DNA of 64,000 nucleotides from an uncultured Clostridia bacterium (GCA_947165425.1 CAMVAJ010000005.1:19362-83361), one strand, 5' to 3'; numbered from the stretch's first letter, positions 51,771 through 60,583 are shown. Notes: generated from the letters alone by a model not told the origin. Numbers and translations: made by a program.

Positions 51771-54446
51771 ATGCGCAAAACGAATCAGATCTGGTCCCGC
51801 CTGGGCGTGGGTATGCTGATCACGCTGCTTTTGTGCACATTGATCACGGCCGCGCTGGCGGTCAGCTATCCCTACACCACCGTCACCACGGAACGGGCGA
51901 ACCTGCGCCAGAAGGCCTCCAAGTCCTCCATCGCCATCACCCGGGTGGATGCGGGAACCGAGGTCGTCGTGATGGGCAAATCCGGCGGCTATTACCACGT
52001 CCGCGTCGCCAGCAAAACCGGCTATATCCACGGGGACTATCTGGCGGCCTACGGCAGCGACGGGCAGAAGGCCGTCGGCACCGCCGCCGGCTATCCCTAT
52101 GAGGCCACCGTCCTGAAGCGGGTCGATCTCCATGAGAAGAACGCGCTGACCAGCAAGGTGCTCACGCGCCTGCCCGCAGGCGCCACCGTGACGGTGATCG
52201 GCGAGACCAACTCCTACGCGCAGGTGCGCTATAACGGGCTGGAGGGCTTCGCCAAGAAGGTCAACATCTCCATGAAGTCCGTCTCCGGGCAGATGAAGAT
52301 CGCCAAGCCCACGGCGGTGCCGACCCCTGTGCCGACTCTTGCCCCCGGCGAGGATTCCGGCAGCTATGAGACCCTCGCATCCGGAGCGACCGGAAACCAG
52401 GTCACCGCCCTGCAAAAGGCCCTGATCGAGCTGGGCTATCTCTCCTCCGGCGCGGACGGCGTCTACGGCGAGGCCACCAAAACGGCCGTGTCCGCCTTCC
52501 AGGCCGCCAACGACTACCCCGCAACCGGCGAGGCCGACGCCAACCTGCAGGCTTTCCTCTACTCCGGCAAGCCGCTGAACGCCGTCGGCGCCGCCACCAA
52601 GGTCAAAGAGCTTGCCCCCATCGAGGGCGTGACCGTGACTGCCGGCTCCACCGGCACCCTGGTCGGCACAATCCAGATCCGTCTGCGGGAGCTGGGCTAT
52701 TACAAGGGCTCCGTCACCATGGTGCACGACAGCGCCACCGTCAGCGCCCTGAAAAAATTCCAGAAGGCCAACGGCCTGACCGCGGACGGCAAGGCCGGGC
52801 AGGCGACGCAAGATCTGCTCTTCTCTGCCAACGCGCTCGCCTCCGGCTCCACCCCCACGCCAGCGGTCACCCTCACCCCCGAGCCCACCGCCGCGCCCAC
52901 TTACCAGATTCCGGGCGACATCGTCCAGCGCGGCGACACCGGCGCGGACGTCCGGCTGGTCCAGCGCAGGCTCCGGGAGCTGGGCTACTACCGGGGCAGC
53001 ATCGACGGCAAGTTCGGCGCGGCCTCCGTCACCGCGCTCAAAAAATTCCAGCGAAATAACGGCCTGACAGACGACGGCAAGGCCGGCAAGGCGACCTACG
53101 ACGTGCTCTTCTCTGACGCGGCCCGCGCGGCCGGCGTCACCCCGACCCCGGTTTTCCTGGCGACGCCCATCCCCGAAGTCACGCCGGAGCCGGAGCCCAC
53201 ACCGGTGCCCACTCCCCTGACCCGTGAGAACACCCTCTCCATCACGCTGAACGTCAGCGGCGAGGAGGTCGCCGCCCTGCAGCGCCGCCTGACGGCGCTG
53301 GGCTACTACCAGGCGACAGTGGACGGCGTCTGCAAGGCAGACGACGTCGCCGCCATCCGCGCCTTCCAGCAGATGAACGGCCTGAAGGCGGACGGCATCG
53401 CCGGCTTTGAAACCCAGTCCAAGCTCTACTCCGAGTCCGCCATCCTCTACTCCGGGGCTGTGGCCGCCGGGAATGTAGGAACTGCCACGACCCTGCGCAG
53501 CGGCATGACCGGAACCGAGGTCACGCAGCTGCAGGAGCGGCTGATCGCGCTGGGCTATCTGACAGGAAAAGCGGACGGCACCTACAGCGCCGCCACCGCG
53601 AACGCCGTGTCGACCTTCCAGAAGGCCAATGGTCTGACCCGGGACGGGGTCGCGGGCGTCAAAACCCTGCAGGCGATCTATGCCGCCTCCGCCAAGCCAG
53701 CAGCCACGGAAGCGCCCAAATCCGCCTCCGGCTCGATGCTCCGGATGGGCGATTCATCCTCCGCCGTGAAGGAGATGCAGCAGAAGCTGATCTCCCTCGG
53801 CTACCTCACTGGCAAGGCCGACGGCACCTTCGGAACCCGGACCTACAACGCGCTGAAGGCCTTCCAGCGGGCCAACAAGCTGAGCGCAGATGGCATCGCG
53901 GGCAGCGACACGCTGGCCGCCCTGACAGCCTCCGCGACCTCAAACACCTCCGGCAGCAAGCAGACCGCCGCTGCGGTACCGACCGCCACGACAGCTCCCG
54001 CCACCTTCTCCAAGGTGACCGCATCCGAAGTCAGCTACGACGACTGGTACAGCTCCCTCAAGGCCAAAGCCCGCAAGTATCCCTACGTCACCGTCTATGA
54101 TTTTGCCACCGGCATCAGCTGGCAGGTGCATATCTTCTCCATAGGCGCCCACGCCGACGTGGAGCCACTCACCGCCAGCGACACCGCGCGCATGGTCCGC
54201 GCCTTCGGCGGCAACACCTGGAATCCCAAGGCCGTCTGGGTCAAATTCGGCGACGGCTCGGTCTACATGGCTTCCACCCACTCCATGCCCCACGGCACAC
54301 AGCACCGGACCAACAACAACTTCGACGGCCACTGCTGCATCCACTTCCCGCGTTCCGCCGCGCAGGTGAGCGCCATCGGCCAGTACGCCACAAGCCATCA
54401 GGCCACGATCGACGCCGGCTGGCGCGTCACCCAGTCCATGCAATAA
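51771..54446 (+). CDS. Cell-wall protein with SH3 domains and six peptidoglycan-binding repeats
   Basis: The 891-residue protein has a signal peptide (about 1-33) and two bacterial SH3 domains (about 38-165; TERANLRQKAS and RVDLHEKNALTSKVL). Six PG_binding_1 repeats follow, each with the L-x-x-LGY-(L/Y) and (A/D)DG-x-(Y/F)G motifs; Pro/Thr linkers separate several. The last 130 residues form a domain with VWVKFGDGSVYMASTHSMPHG and NNFDGHCCIHFPRS, a pattern found in clostridial wall proteins and reminiscent of, but not the same as, the HGC motif of L,D-transpeptidases. It may be a wall hydrolase or cross-linker. The start at 51771 follows AAGGAGG by six bases; the frame is open to 51669 without a ribosome site. 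Confidence 0.85.
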   Translation: MRKTNQIWSRLGVGMLITLLLCTLITAALAVSYPYTTVTTERANLRQKASKSSIAITRVDAGTEVVVMGKSGGYYHVRVASKTGYIHGDYLAAYGSDGQKAVGTAAGYPYEATVLKRVDLHEKNALTSKVLTRLPAGATVTVIGETNSYAQVRYNGLEGFAKKVNISMKSVSGQMKIAKPTAVPTPVPTLAPGEDSGSYETLASGATGNQVTALQKALIELGYLSSGADGVYGEATKTAVSAFQAANDYPATGEADANLQAFLYSGKPLNAVGAATKVKELAPIEGVTVTAGSTGTLVGTIQIRLRELGYYKGSVTMVHDSATVSALKKFQKANGLTADGKAGQATQDLLFSANALASGSTPTPAVTLTPEPTAAPTYQIPGDIVQRGDTGADVRLVQRRLRELGYYRGSIDGKFGAASVTALKKFQRNNGLTDDGKAGKATYDVLFSDAARAAGVTPTPVFLATPIPEVTPEPEPTPVPTPLTRENTLSITLNVSGEEVAALQRRLTALGYYQATVDGVCKADDVAAIRAFQQMNGLKADGIAGFETQSKLYSESAILYSGAVAAGNVGTATTLRSGMTGTEVTQLQERLIALGYLTGKADGTYSAATANAVSTFQKANGLTRDGVAGVKTLQAIYAASAKPAATEAPKSASGSMLRMGDSSSAVKEMQQKLISLGYLTGKADGTFGTRTYNALKAFQRANKLSADGIAGSDTLAALTASATSNTSGSKQTAAAVPTATTAPATFSKVTASEVSYDDWYSSLKAKARKYPYVTVYDFATGISWQVHIFSIGAHADVEPLTASDTARMVRAFGGNTWNPKAVWVKFGDGSVYMASTHSMPHGTQHRTNNNFDGHCCIHFPRSAAQVSAIGQYATSHQATIDAGWRVTQSMQ

Positions 54447-54475
54447 GCCTTCAGAACCTATCTGCGCCATCCCTC

Positions 54476-54507
54476 CCCTCCCCGGCCACAAGCCGGGGAG
54501 GGCTTTT
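54476..54507 (+). terminator. Strong intrinsic terminator after the wall protein gene
   Basis: CCCTCCCCGGC (54476-54486) pairs perfectly with GCCGGGGAGGG (54492-54502) around CACAA, followed by CTTTT. Confidence 0.92.
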
Positions 54508-54555
54508 GATTTTGGATGAAAGCTTTTTGTATCTTGTACCGCGCCGTCCCAGTGC

Positions 54556-54584
54556 TTGACCCCCAGCGGCAGGTGTGGTAGAAT
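54556..54584 (+). promoter_or_regulatory. Sigma-A promoter for the hybrid kinase gene
   Basis: TTGACC (54556-54561) and TAGAAT (54579-54584) are spaced by 17 bp, with TGG extending the -10. The start point would be about 54591, leaving a leader of about 104 nt with no gene. Confidence 0.82.
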
Positions 54585-54694
54585 CAAAAATAATGATACA
54601 AGTATCAGTGACAGACCTTCCTCCCTTGTCCTATATCATGTACTTATATGCATCTTCATGAGGAAGGAAATCCGTCATCATTGGGGGCATACCG

Positions 54695-57600
54695 TTGAAA
54701 ACCCGCAAAAGAAACATTCCCTTCATCGCCGCGGTTGGCGGCGCGCTGCTGGTTGTGATTCTGGTTTTCGGCACCATGTGGATGGGAAGCATCGCGCGGA
54801 ACGACACGCAGAAGGCCGTGCGCTCCGTGAGCCTTCTCTATCTGGACGAGCTGGCCGGCCGTCGGGAGCAGGTGGTCGCCGAGAACATGCGGGAGAAGAT
54901 CGACGTCATTCAGACCGGCCTGGAGCTGCTGACGGAGGAGGACCTGAGCGACAGCGCGCATCTGCAGGCCTATCAGGCCAGAATCAAACAGCTTTTCAAG
55001 CTGGAGCGCTTCGCCTTGATCGGCAATGACGATCTGGTCTACACGTCCACCGGTCCGAGAGCGGAAATTGATCAGTATCACTTTGATTATCACCATCTAA
55101 GCGGCCCGGATATCTCGGTCGAAAACCTGGACAGCGCCGACAAAAAAGTGATCATCGCCGTCCCAACCCATATCCCCTTCGCCGAGACAGATCTGGTGGC
55201 CTGCTTCATGCAGATCGACATGCAGGAGATGCTGGCCGGCGTCTCCATGGACGCCCAGGAGCGCGGGGCGACTTTCTGCAACATCTATACCAGCGACGGC
55301 ATCGCCCTGAGCAACACCGTGCTGGGCGGCCTCGCCGTGGAGGAAAACCTGCTGGTGGCGATGCGGAGCGCGGCATTTGAGCCCGGCTACTCCTACGAGC
55401 GCTTCATCTCCGATTTTGCCGACGGGCAAAAGGGCGTCGTCTGCTTCACCTATAACGGCATCCCCGAGACCCTGAGCTATGTCCCGGTTCAGGGCACCAA
55501 CTGGCTGCTGACCTACCTGATTCGGGAGAGCGTCATCAGCGACAGCATCAGCGCCATCTCAGACGGGATCATCTCCCGCAGCGTCCTTCAATCGATCCTG
55601 ACGGTCGCCGTGCTGCTGGGGCTCTTCGCGCTGATCATCCGGCAGACTCGCCGCAACGCGAGGCTCACGCTGGAGAAGGAGACGGCGGACGCGGCAAACC
55701 GGGTCAAGCAGCAGGAGATGGAGCAGCGCCTCCGTCTGCAGGAGGAGCTCCTGGCGCAGAAGCAGCAGCGGGAGGAACAGACCCGCATGATCACCGCGCT
55801 GGCCTCCGACTACTGGAGCGTCTACTATGTCGATCTGGACAACGACGAGGGCGTATGCTATCAGGCGCACGCGGACCTCGATAAGGGCATCCGCGCGGGC
55901 GATCGCTTCCGCTATATGTCCGCCGTCACAGCCTACGCGCGCCAGAATGTCAAGGAAGCCTATCAAGCGGAGTTCCTTCAATTCATTCAGCCGGATAACA
56001 TCAAGGCCCTCCTGAGAGAGCAGCGGGTGATCTCCCACCGATATATGGTCCATCGGCATGACCGGGACGCCTGGGAGGAGGTCCGCTTCGCCGGCGTGCG
56101 CGCCCCGGAGGAGAAGACAGATCGCCTGGTTCATCTGGTCGGCGCGTGCTTTGTGGACGTGGATCTGGAGATGCGCAAACAGATGGCCCAGAATCAGACC
56201 CTGCAGGACGCGCTGACCGCGGCCGAAGCTGCCAACAAGGCTAAGACCGTCTTCCTGTCCAACATGAGCCACGAGATCCGCACGCCGATGAACGCCATCA
56301 TCGGTCTGGACAACATCGCCCTGAGCAACCCGGAGATCTCCGACGCCACCCGCGAGCATCTTGAAAAGATCGGCTCCTCCGCCCACCACCTTCTCGGGAT
56401 CATCAACGATATTCTGGATATGAGCCGGATCGAGTCGGGGCGCATGACCATCAAGCACGAGGAGTTCCCCTTCTCCAAGATGCTGGAGCAGGTCAACACC
56501 ATGATCTCCGGTCAGTGCCGGGACAAGGGCCTGCATTACGAGTGCCGCACGAAGGGACAGATCGATCCCTATTACATCGGCGACGACATGAAGCTCCGAC
56601 AGGTGCTGATCAACCTTCTGGGCAACGCGGTCAAATTCACGCCCGAGGGCGGCAGCGTGACCTTTGTGGTCGAGGATGCCGCGCGAATGGATGACAAGGC
56701 GACGCTGCGCTTCACAGTCAGCGATACCGGCATCGGCATGAGCAAAGAGTATCTGCCCAAAATCTTCGACGCCTTCTCCCAGGAGGATTCCTCCAGCACC
56801 AGCAAATACGGCAGCACAGGCCTCGGTATGCCCATCACCAAGAGCATCGTGGAGCTGATGAACGGCCACATTGAAGTGGACAGCGAGAAGGGCGTCGGTA
56901 CCACCTTCACCGTCACCATCACGCTGGGGCTGGCCAACCGCACCGGGAACGACAGGGGCGGCATCGAGATCCAGCCCCATGAGATGAGCGTGCTGGTGAT
57001 CGACGACGACCGGATCGCCTGCGAACACGCCGAGGTCATCCTCAGCCAGGCGGGCGTCGGCTGTCAGTATGTCCTCTCCGGCAAGGAAGCCATCGAGATG
57101 GTCAAAATGCGTCACGCGCGCCGGGAGGATTACGATCTGATCCTCGTGGATTGGAAGATGCCGGAGATGGACGGCGTGGAAACCACGAGGCAGATCCGCG
57201 CCATCGTCGGAGACCACACGCCGATCATCATTCTGACCTCCTACAGCTGGGAGGAAATCGAGCAGGAGGCCCGGGAGGCCGGCGTGGACACCTTCGCCGC
57301 CAAGCCGCTGTTCACCGACACCGTGATGGATGAATTCCGCGCCGCGTTCCGACGGAAAAACGCCAGGCTGATCCGCGACACCGCGGACCTGACCGGCCGC
57401 CGCGTGCTGCTGGCCGAGGATGTGATGGTCAACGCCGAGATCATGATGATGGTGCTGGCGATGCGGGAGATGCACGTGGAGCACGCGGAGAACGGCAGAG
57501 TCGCGGTTGAGATGTTTGCCAGCCATGAGCCGGGCTACTATGACGCCATCCTGATGGATATGCGCATGCCGGAGATGGACGGACTCGACGCGACGAAGGC

Positions 57601-57775
57601 CATCCGCGCCCTGAACCGCGAGGACGCCGCGCACATCCCGATTATCGCCCTCACCGCCAACGCTTTTGACGAGGATGTCCAGCGCAGCATGCAGGCGGGG
57701 CTGAACGCCCATCTGTCCAAGCCCGTCGAGCCGGAGATCCTGTTCAAGACGCTGGAAAGCCTGATTAAACCCTGA
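54695..57775 (+). CDS. Hybrid sensor histidine kinase with two receiver domains
   Basis: The 1,026-residue protein has a helix at about 8-27, a Cache-like extracytoplasmic sensor (30-288), a second helix (290-312), a coiled coil (315-370) and a PAS-like region (370-505). The kinase core carries MSHEIRTPMNAI with phospho-acceptor H526, then an ATPase with NLLGNAVKF, DTGIGMSKE and GSTGLGM. Two receiver domains follow with phospho-aspartates D819 (LILVDWKMPEMDG) and D955 (ILMDMRMPEMDG). No DNA-binding or cyclase output is attached, so the signal must pass to another protein. The start is a TTG 8 bases after GGGGG; no better ATG fits the hydrophobic N terminus. It is a single-gene unit or shares a transcript with the next gene 31 bp away. 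Confidence 0.9.
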   Translation: MKTRKRNIPFIAAVGGALLVVILVFGTMWMGSIARNDTQKAVRSVSLLYLDELAGRREQVVAENMREKIDVIQTGLELLTEEDLSDSAHLQAYQARIKQLFKLERFALIGNDDLVYTSTGPRAEIDQYHFDYHHLSGPDISVENLDSADKKVIIAVPTHIPFAETDLVACFMQIDMQEMLAGVSMDAQERGATFCNIYTSDGIALSNTVLGGLAVEENLLVAMRSAAFEPGYSYERFISDFADGQKGVVCFTYNGIPETLSYVPVQGTNWLLTYLIRESVISDSISAISDGIISRSVLQSILTVAVLLGLFALIIRQTRRNARLTLEKETADAANRVKQQEMEQRLRLQEELLAQKQQREEQTRMITALASDYWSVYYVDLDNDEGVCYQAHADLDKGIRAGDRFRYMSAVTAYARQNVKEAYQAEFLQFIQPDNIKALLREQRVISHRYMVHRHDRDAWEEVRFAGVRAPEEKTDRLVHLVGACFVDVDLEMRKQMAQNQTLQDALTAAEAANKAKTVFLSNMSHEIRTPMNAIIGLDNIALSNPEISDATREHLEKIGSSAHHLLGIINDILDMSRIESGRMTIKHEEFPFSKMLEQVNTMISGQCRDKGLHYECRTKGQIDPYYIGDDMKLRQVLINLLGNAVKFTPEGGSVTFVVEDAARMDDKATLRFTVSDTGIGMSKEYLPKIFDAFSQEDSSSTSKYGSTGLGMPITKSIVELMNGHIEVDSEKGVGTTFTVTITLGLANRTGNDRGGIEIQPHEMSVLVIDDDRIACEHAEVILSQAGVGCQYVLSGKEAIEMVKMRHARREDYDLILVDWKMPEMDGVETTRQIRAIVGDHTPIIILTSYSWEEIEQEAREAGVDTFAAKPLFTDTVMDEFRAAFRRKNARLIRDTADLTGRRVLLAEDVMVNAEIMMMVLAMREMHVEHAENGRVAVEMFASHEPGYYDAILMDMRMPEMDGLDATKAIRALNREDAAHIPIIALTANAFDEDVQRSMQAGLNAHLSKPVEPEILFKTLESLIKP

Positions 57776-57806
57776 ATTCATCCTCTGCTGAAGAGAGGGA
57801 CCGCTG

Positions 57807-58685
57807 ATGAAAGCTTATCACTTCTACGGCTGGGAGACCGCCAATATCCGGGACCCGCAGGGCCTGACGCCAAGGGACTACTATGACCTGCTCTCCGACG
57901 TCTGGTGCGCGGAGACCTGCGCGCCCCGCATGCGCGCGGACTGGACCCCGGCCAACAGGACCCTGGGGCAGTGCTCGATCACGGCCTTTCTCATGCAGGA
58001 TCTCTACGGCGGATCGGTCCTGGGCGTCCCGCTGGGCGACGGAAACTTTCACTGCTTCAACGTCGTGGACGGCTGCGTATTCGACCTGACCAGCGAGCAG
58101 TTCGGCGACGTCCGGCTGAACTATGCGGACTGCCCGGAGCAGTCGAGAGCCGTCCATTTCGCCAAAGAAGAAAAAAGGCAGCGCTATGAGCTGCTCAAGG
58201 CAAAGCTTTCAGCCAAAGTGCGGATCACGCGGAACCGCTCGGACGTCAAAGCGGTTATCAGTAAAATGACGGAGCAGGACAGAGACAGCGTCAAGGACAT
58301 GATGCGGGGATTCTACGCCTCCCCCGCCATCCTGAGCAACGGCTCGGAGACCATCTTTGACGCGGATATCAACGCATGTGTCAGCGAGAATCCATATCTG
58401 GAAGGCTTCGTTTTCGAGAAAGAGGGCCTGATGATCGGCTACGCCATGATCGCCCATAGCTTCTCCACCGAGTTCGGAAAGCCCTGTATCTGGATCGAAG
58501 ACCTGTTTCTGAAGGAGCCGTACCGCGGCGCCGGGATCGGCAGCCAATTCTTTGACGATCTTCGGCAGCGCTATCCCGGCCACCTTTTCCGGCTGGAGGT
58601 GGAGAGCGAGAATCAGCGTGCCATCCATGTCTATCAAAGAAACGGCTTCGAGGTTCTCCCCTATCTGGAGATGAAATCAGACTGA
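57807..58685 (+). CDS. YunG-like domain fused to GNAT acetyltransferase
   Basis: Residues 1-130 of this 292-residue protein match the YunG family: WTPANRTLGQCSITAFLMQD (C56), GDGNFHCFNVVDG (H82) and VFDLTSEQF (D93), which together give a Cys-His-Asp arrangement like papain-fold proteins. Residues 142-292 form a GNAT acetyltransferase, with the acetyl-CoA loop EPYRGAGIGSQF and the closing AIHVYQRNGFEV helix-strand. GNAT enzymes acetylate amines; YunG has no known reaction. The combination suggests that the N-terminal part selects or processes the substrate. There is no signal peptide. GAGAGGGA precedes the start. Confidence 0.78.
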   Translation: MKAYHFYGWETANIRDPQGLTPRDYYDLLSDVWCAETCAPRMRADWTPANRTLGQCSITAFLMQDLYGGSVLGVPLGDGNFHCFNVVDGCVFDLTSEQFGDVRLNYADCPEQSRAVHFAKEEKRQRYELLKAKLSAKVRITRNRSDVKAVISKMTEQDRDSVKDMMRGFYASPAILSNGSETIFDADINACVSENPYLEGFVFEKEGLMIGYAMIAHSFSTEFGKPCIWIEDLFLKEPYRGAGIGSQFFDDLRQRYPGHLFRLEVESENQRAIHVYQRNGFEVLPYLEMKSD

Positions 58686-58745
58686 CAGCCATAATCAGCT
58701 GAGCCCATTTCGCCCCGCGCCTGTTCACGAAGGGAGGCGTCCCGC

Positions 58746-59483
58746 ATGTTCCGGAGAAAAGCCCGAAGCTTACGCGCGCCGATGCTGCTGCTCGCGCTGT
58801 GTTTGATCCTGCCGCCATGGGGCATGAAGGCCGCCGCGGACGACGCTGAACTGCTCGCCGAGCTCCCCGGCCAGTGGGTTTTCTCCCTCTCCCCCGACGA
58901 GGACACCGAGGGCGATGCGGAATCGCCTCCGGTGGACTGTGCGCTTCTATCTCTCGGGGAGGATGGGACGTTCTCCCTGCTCTGCCAGGACACGGCCGGG
59001 GCCTCCCTCGGCACATTTGAAGGCGCCTGGTCCGCCGAACTCGTTCCCGACGGCATGGATCGCCTGACACTCCGCTTTACGTCGGCGGAGCATCCCGCAT
59101 ACGAGGCAGACGCCGATGTCGAATGCACATACGATATCTACGCCGAAAGCTGGGTTGAAAACGATATCCAGCACACCTATCTGCTGCTCGAAGCGTGCCG
59201 CTGCAGCGGAATCCCGCCCTTCGAGGCAGTTTACGGCGAGAACGGCCAATGGCCTCTGGCGCTCCATCGGGAGCAGAAACCCAATATGCGCGTGATCCGC
59301 TGCAAGGATTATGTCTCCCTGCGGGCCGGACGCTCCAAGTCGTCCGCCCGTCTCGCCAGAGTTCCGCTCGGCGCGCTGGTGCTCGCCTTCCCGGAGGCCG
59401 GAGGCGAAAACGGGTTCACCTGGTGCGTCTATCACGATGAATACGGCTATATTCTCTCGGAGTATCTTGAACCTGTCGAGTAA
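58746..59483 (+). CDS. Secreted SH3-domain protein
   Basis: The 245-residue protein has a signal peptide (about 1-32, ending MKAAADD). A lipocalin-like beta domain (about 38-165, with GQWVFSLS and GTFEGAWSAEL) precedes a C-terminal bacterial SH3 domain (about 180-245; KDYVSLRAGRSKSSARLARVP and GFTWCVYHDEYGYILSEYLEP). SH3 domains usually bind peptidoglycan, so it probably sits at the wall. The function is not known. It is the last gene before the non-coding tRNA array. Confidence 0.78.
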   Translation: MFRRKARSLRAPMLLLALCLILPPWGMKAAADDAELLAELPGQWVFSLSPDEDTEGDAESPPVDCALLSLGEDGTFSLLCQDTAGASLGTFEGAWSAELVPDGMDRLTLRFTSAEHPAYEADADVECTYDIYAESWVENDIQHTYLLLEACRCSGIPPFEAVYGENGQWPLALHREQKPNMRVIRCKDYVSLRAGRSKSSARLARVPLGALVLAFPEAGGENGFTWCVYHDEYGYILSEYLEPVE

Positions 59484-59552
59484 AACTGCGGGCTGTTGCG
59501 ACCCAAACCGCACCGGTCTCGTCGCATGTTGAATCTGTCTTGTTCTTTGCTC

Positions 59553-59581
59553 TTGCAAATCCCGCGCGCATGTGCTACAAT
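59553..59581 (+). promoter_or_regulatory. Promoter at the head of the tRNA-Ser array
   Basis: TTGCAA (59553-59558) and TACAAT (59576-59581) have 17 bp between them, with TGC extending the -10. The start point would be about 59588, 21 bp before the first tRNA 5' half. A GTTGCC/GGCAAC hairpin lies in between. Confidence 0.75.
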
Positions 59582-59608
59582 CCATCTGTTGCCAACGAGC
59601 GGCAACAT

Positions 59609-59650
59609 GGAGCGGTATCGAAGTGGTCATAACGGCCCTGACTCGAAATC
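59609..59650 (+). pseudogene. tRNA-Ser 5' half, copy 1
   Basis: It matches the first 42 nt of the intact tRNA exactly. It lies directly behind the promoter at 59553, so it probably marks the original 5' end of the gene. Confidence 0.85.
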
Positions 59651-59787
59651 TTTGCTCCTTCGCGGCACCCCAGCCCCGGAAGTCCTGATTTATCAAGGCT
59701 TCCAGCACCCTTTGTCCGAATTTTCAGGCGAGTTCTCTCCAAAAATTCTCCTGTTCTCTCCTGATTTCGGAAGTTCTCTCCTCATAT

Positions 59788-59829
59788 GGAGCGGTATCGA
59801 AGTGGTCATAACGGGACTGACTCGAAATC
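59788..59829 (+). pseudogene. tRNA-Ser 5' half, copy 2
   Basis: It is identical to the intact 5' half except around positions 29-30, where GGGA replaces GGCC before CTGACTCG. Confidence 0.85.
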
Positions 59830-59969
59830 GATCCATTCACGCGGCACTCCCTTTTTGGAAACCCTTGATTTATAAGGCTTTCCGGATGCCCCCGGGCGAA
59901 AGTGGGGCAAAGTTCTCTCCAAAAGTTCTCTCCTTTTTCCGAGAGACGATTTTGGGGTGAAATACACCT

Positions 59970-60011
59970 GGAGGTGTATCGAAGTGGTCATAACGGCCCT
60001 GACTCGAAATC
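59970..60011 (+). pseudogene. tRNA-Ser 5' half, copy 3
   Basis: The acceptor strand reads GGAGGTG instead of GGAGCGG; from TATCG onward it is identical to the intact gene. Confidence 0.85.
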
Positions 60012-60151
60012 GTGTACTCCATTCGGAACCCATATCTCTGGAACCCCAGTATTTTCAAGGCTTCCCGGGCCTTGAAAAGGTTAGAACCTCTTGTTTTCTC
60101 TCCTGGTTTTCTCTCCAATTTCCGGAGGGCAAATCGGGTTGAAATCGCCTT

Positions 60152-60193
60152 GGAGCGGTATCGAAGTGGTCATAACGGCCCTGACTCGAAATC
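60152..60193 (+). pseudogene. tRNA-Ser 5' half, copy 4
   Basis: It is exactly identical to the first 42 nt of the intact tRNA. Confidence 0.85.
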
Positions 60194-60333
60194 GTGTACT
60201 CCATTCGGAACCCATATCTCTGGAACCCCAGTATTTTCAAGGCTTCCCGGGCCTTGAAAAGGTTAGAACCTCTTGTTTTCTCTCCTGGTTTTCTCTCCAA
60301 TTTCCGGAGGGCAAATCGGGTTGAAATCGCCTT

Positions 60334-60422
60334 GGAGCGGTATCGAAGTGGTCATAACGGCCCTGACTCGAAATCAGGTGACGGGCAACCGTCCGTGGGT
60401 TCGAATCCCACCCGCTCCGCCA
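60334..60422 (+). tRNA. tRNA-Ser (anticodon CGA)
   Basis: The 89-nt class II tRNA has an acceptor stem GGAGCGG/CCGCTCC and an anticodon stem CCTGA/TCAGG with loop CTCGAAA, giving anticodon CGA for UCG. The variable arm is long (ACGG/CCGT), and the T stem is GTGGG/CCCAC with TTCGAAT. The discriminator is G and CCA is encoded. It is the only complete copy in the array. A terminator follows four bases later. No good promoter is seen in the 140 bp directly upstream. Confidence 0.97.
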
Positions 60423-60425
60423 CCC

Positions 60426-60466
60426 AACAACCCTAATCTTGATACGAGATTGGGGTTGTTACTTTT
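60426..60466 (+). terminator. Intrinsic terminator of the tRNA transcript
   Basis: A 14-pair stem (60426-60439 with 60447-60460, one G-T pair) and a seven-base loop are followed by ACTTTTT. Confidence 0.9.
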
Positions 60467-60505
60467 TGCCCGGAAAGCCCGTATTTTCGGGCAATCTGCA
60501 CTTGT

Positions 60506-60583
60506 CCCCGTAGGCTTAAACCCGTCTGACAGGACGTTCAGACGGGCATTTTTTATGATATGGAGGGCTTTAGGCCTACGGGG
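60506..60583. terminator. Nested inverted repeat with an inner terminator
   Basis: The inner stem CCCGTCTGA (60521-60529) / TCAGACGGG (60538-60546) is followed by CATTTTTT and looks like a plus-strand terminator. It is enclosed by a perfect outer pair CCCCGTAGGC (60506-60515) / GCCTACGGGG (60574-60583). Confidence 0.7.

Larger units (their letters stand above)
59609..60333 (+). repeat. Tandem array of tRNA-Ser 5' halves with related spacers
   Basis: Four units lie head to tail, starting at 59609, 59788, 59970 and 60152, with periods of 179, 182 and 182 bp; the intact tRNA begins 182 bp after the last. Each unit is the first 42 nt of the downstream tRNA-Ser, breaking off right after CGAAATC in the anticodon arm, followed by a 137-140 bp spacer. 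The spacers after units 3 and 4 are identical; those after units 1 and 2 are diverged but share TTCTCTCC motifs and an AAGGCTT core. This explains most of the 1.2-kb gap without genes (59484-60672). Confidence 0.9.

Noticed and set aside
54556..55029. Open frame overlapping the hybrid kinase 5' end
   Set aside because: It starts in the promoter -35 and runs in another frame of the kinase gene; arginine-rich shadow with no ribosome site.
59609..60333. CRISPR array
   Set aside because: The 42-nt repeats are exact tRNA 5' halves, the spacers are about 140 bp and related to each other, and no cas genes are present.
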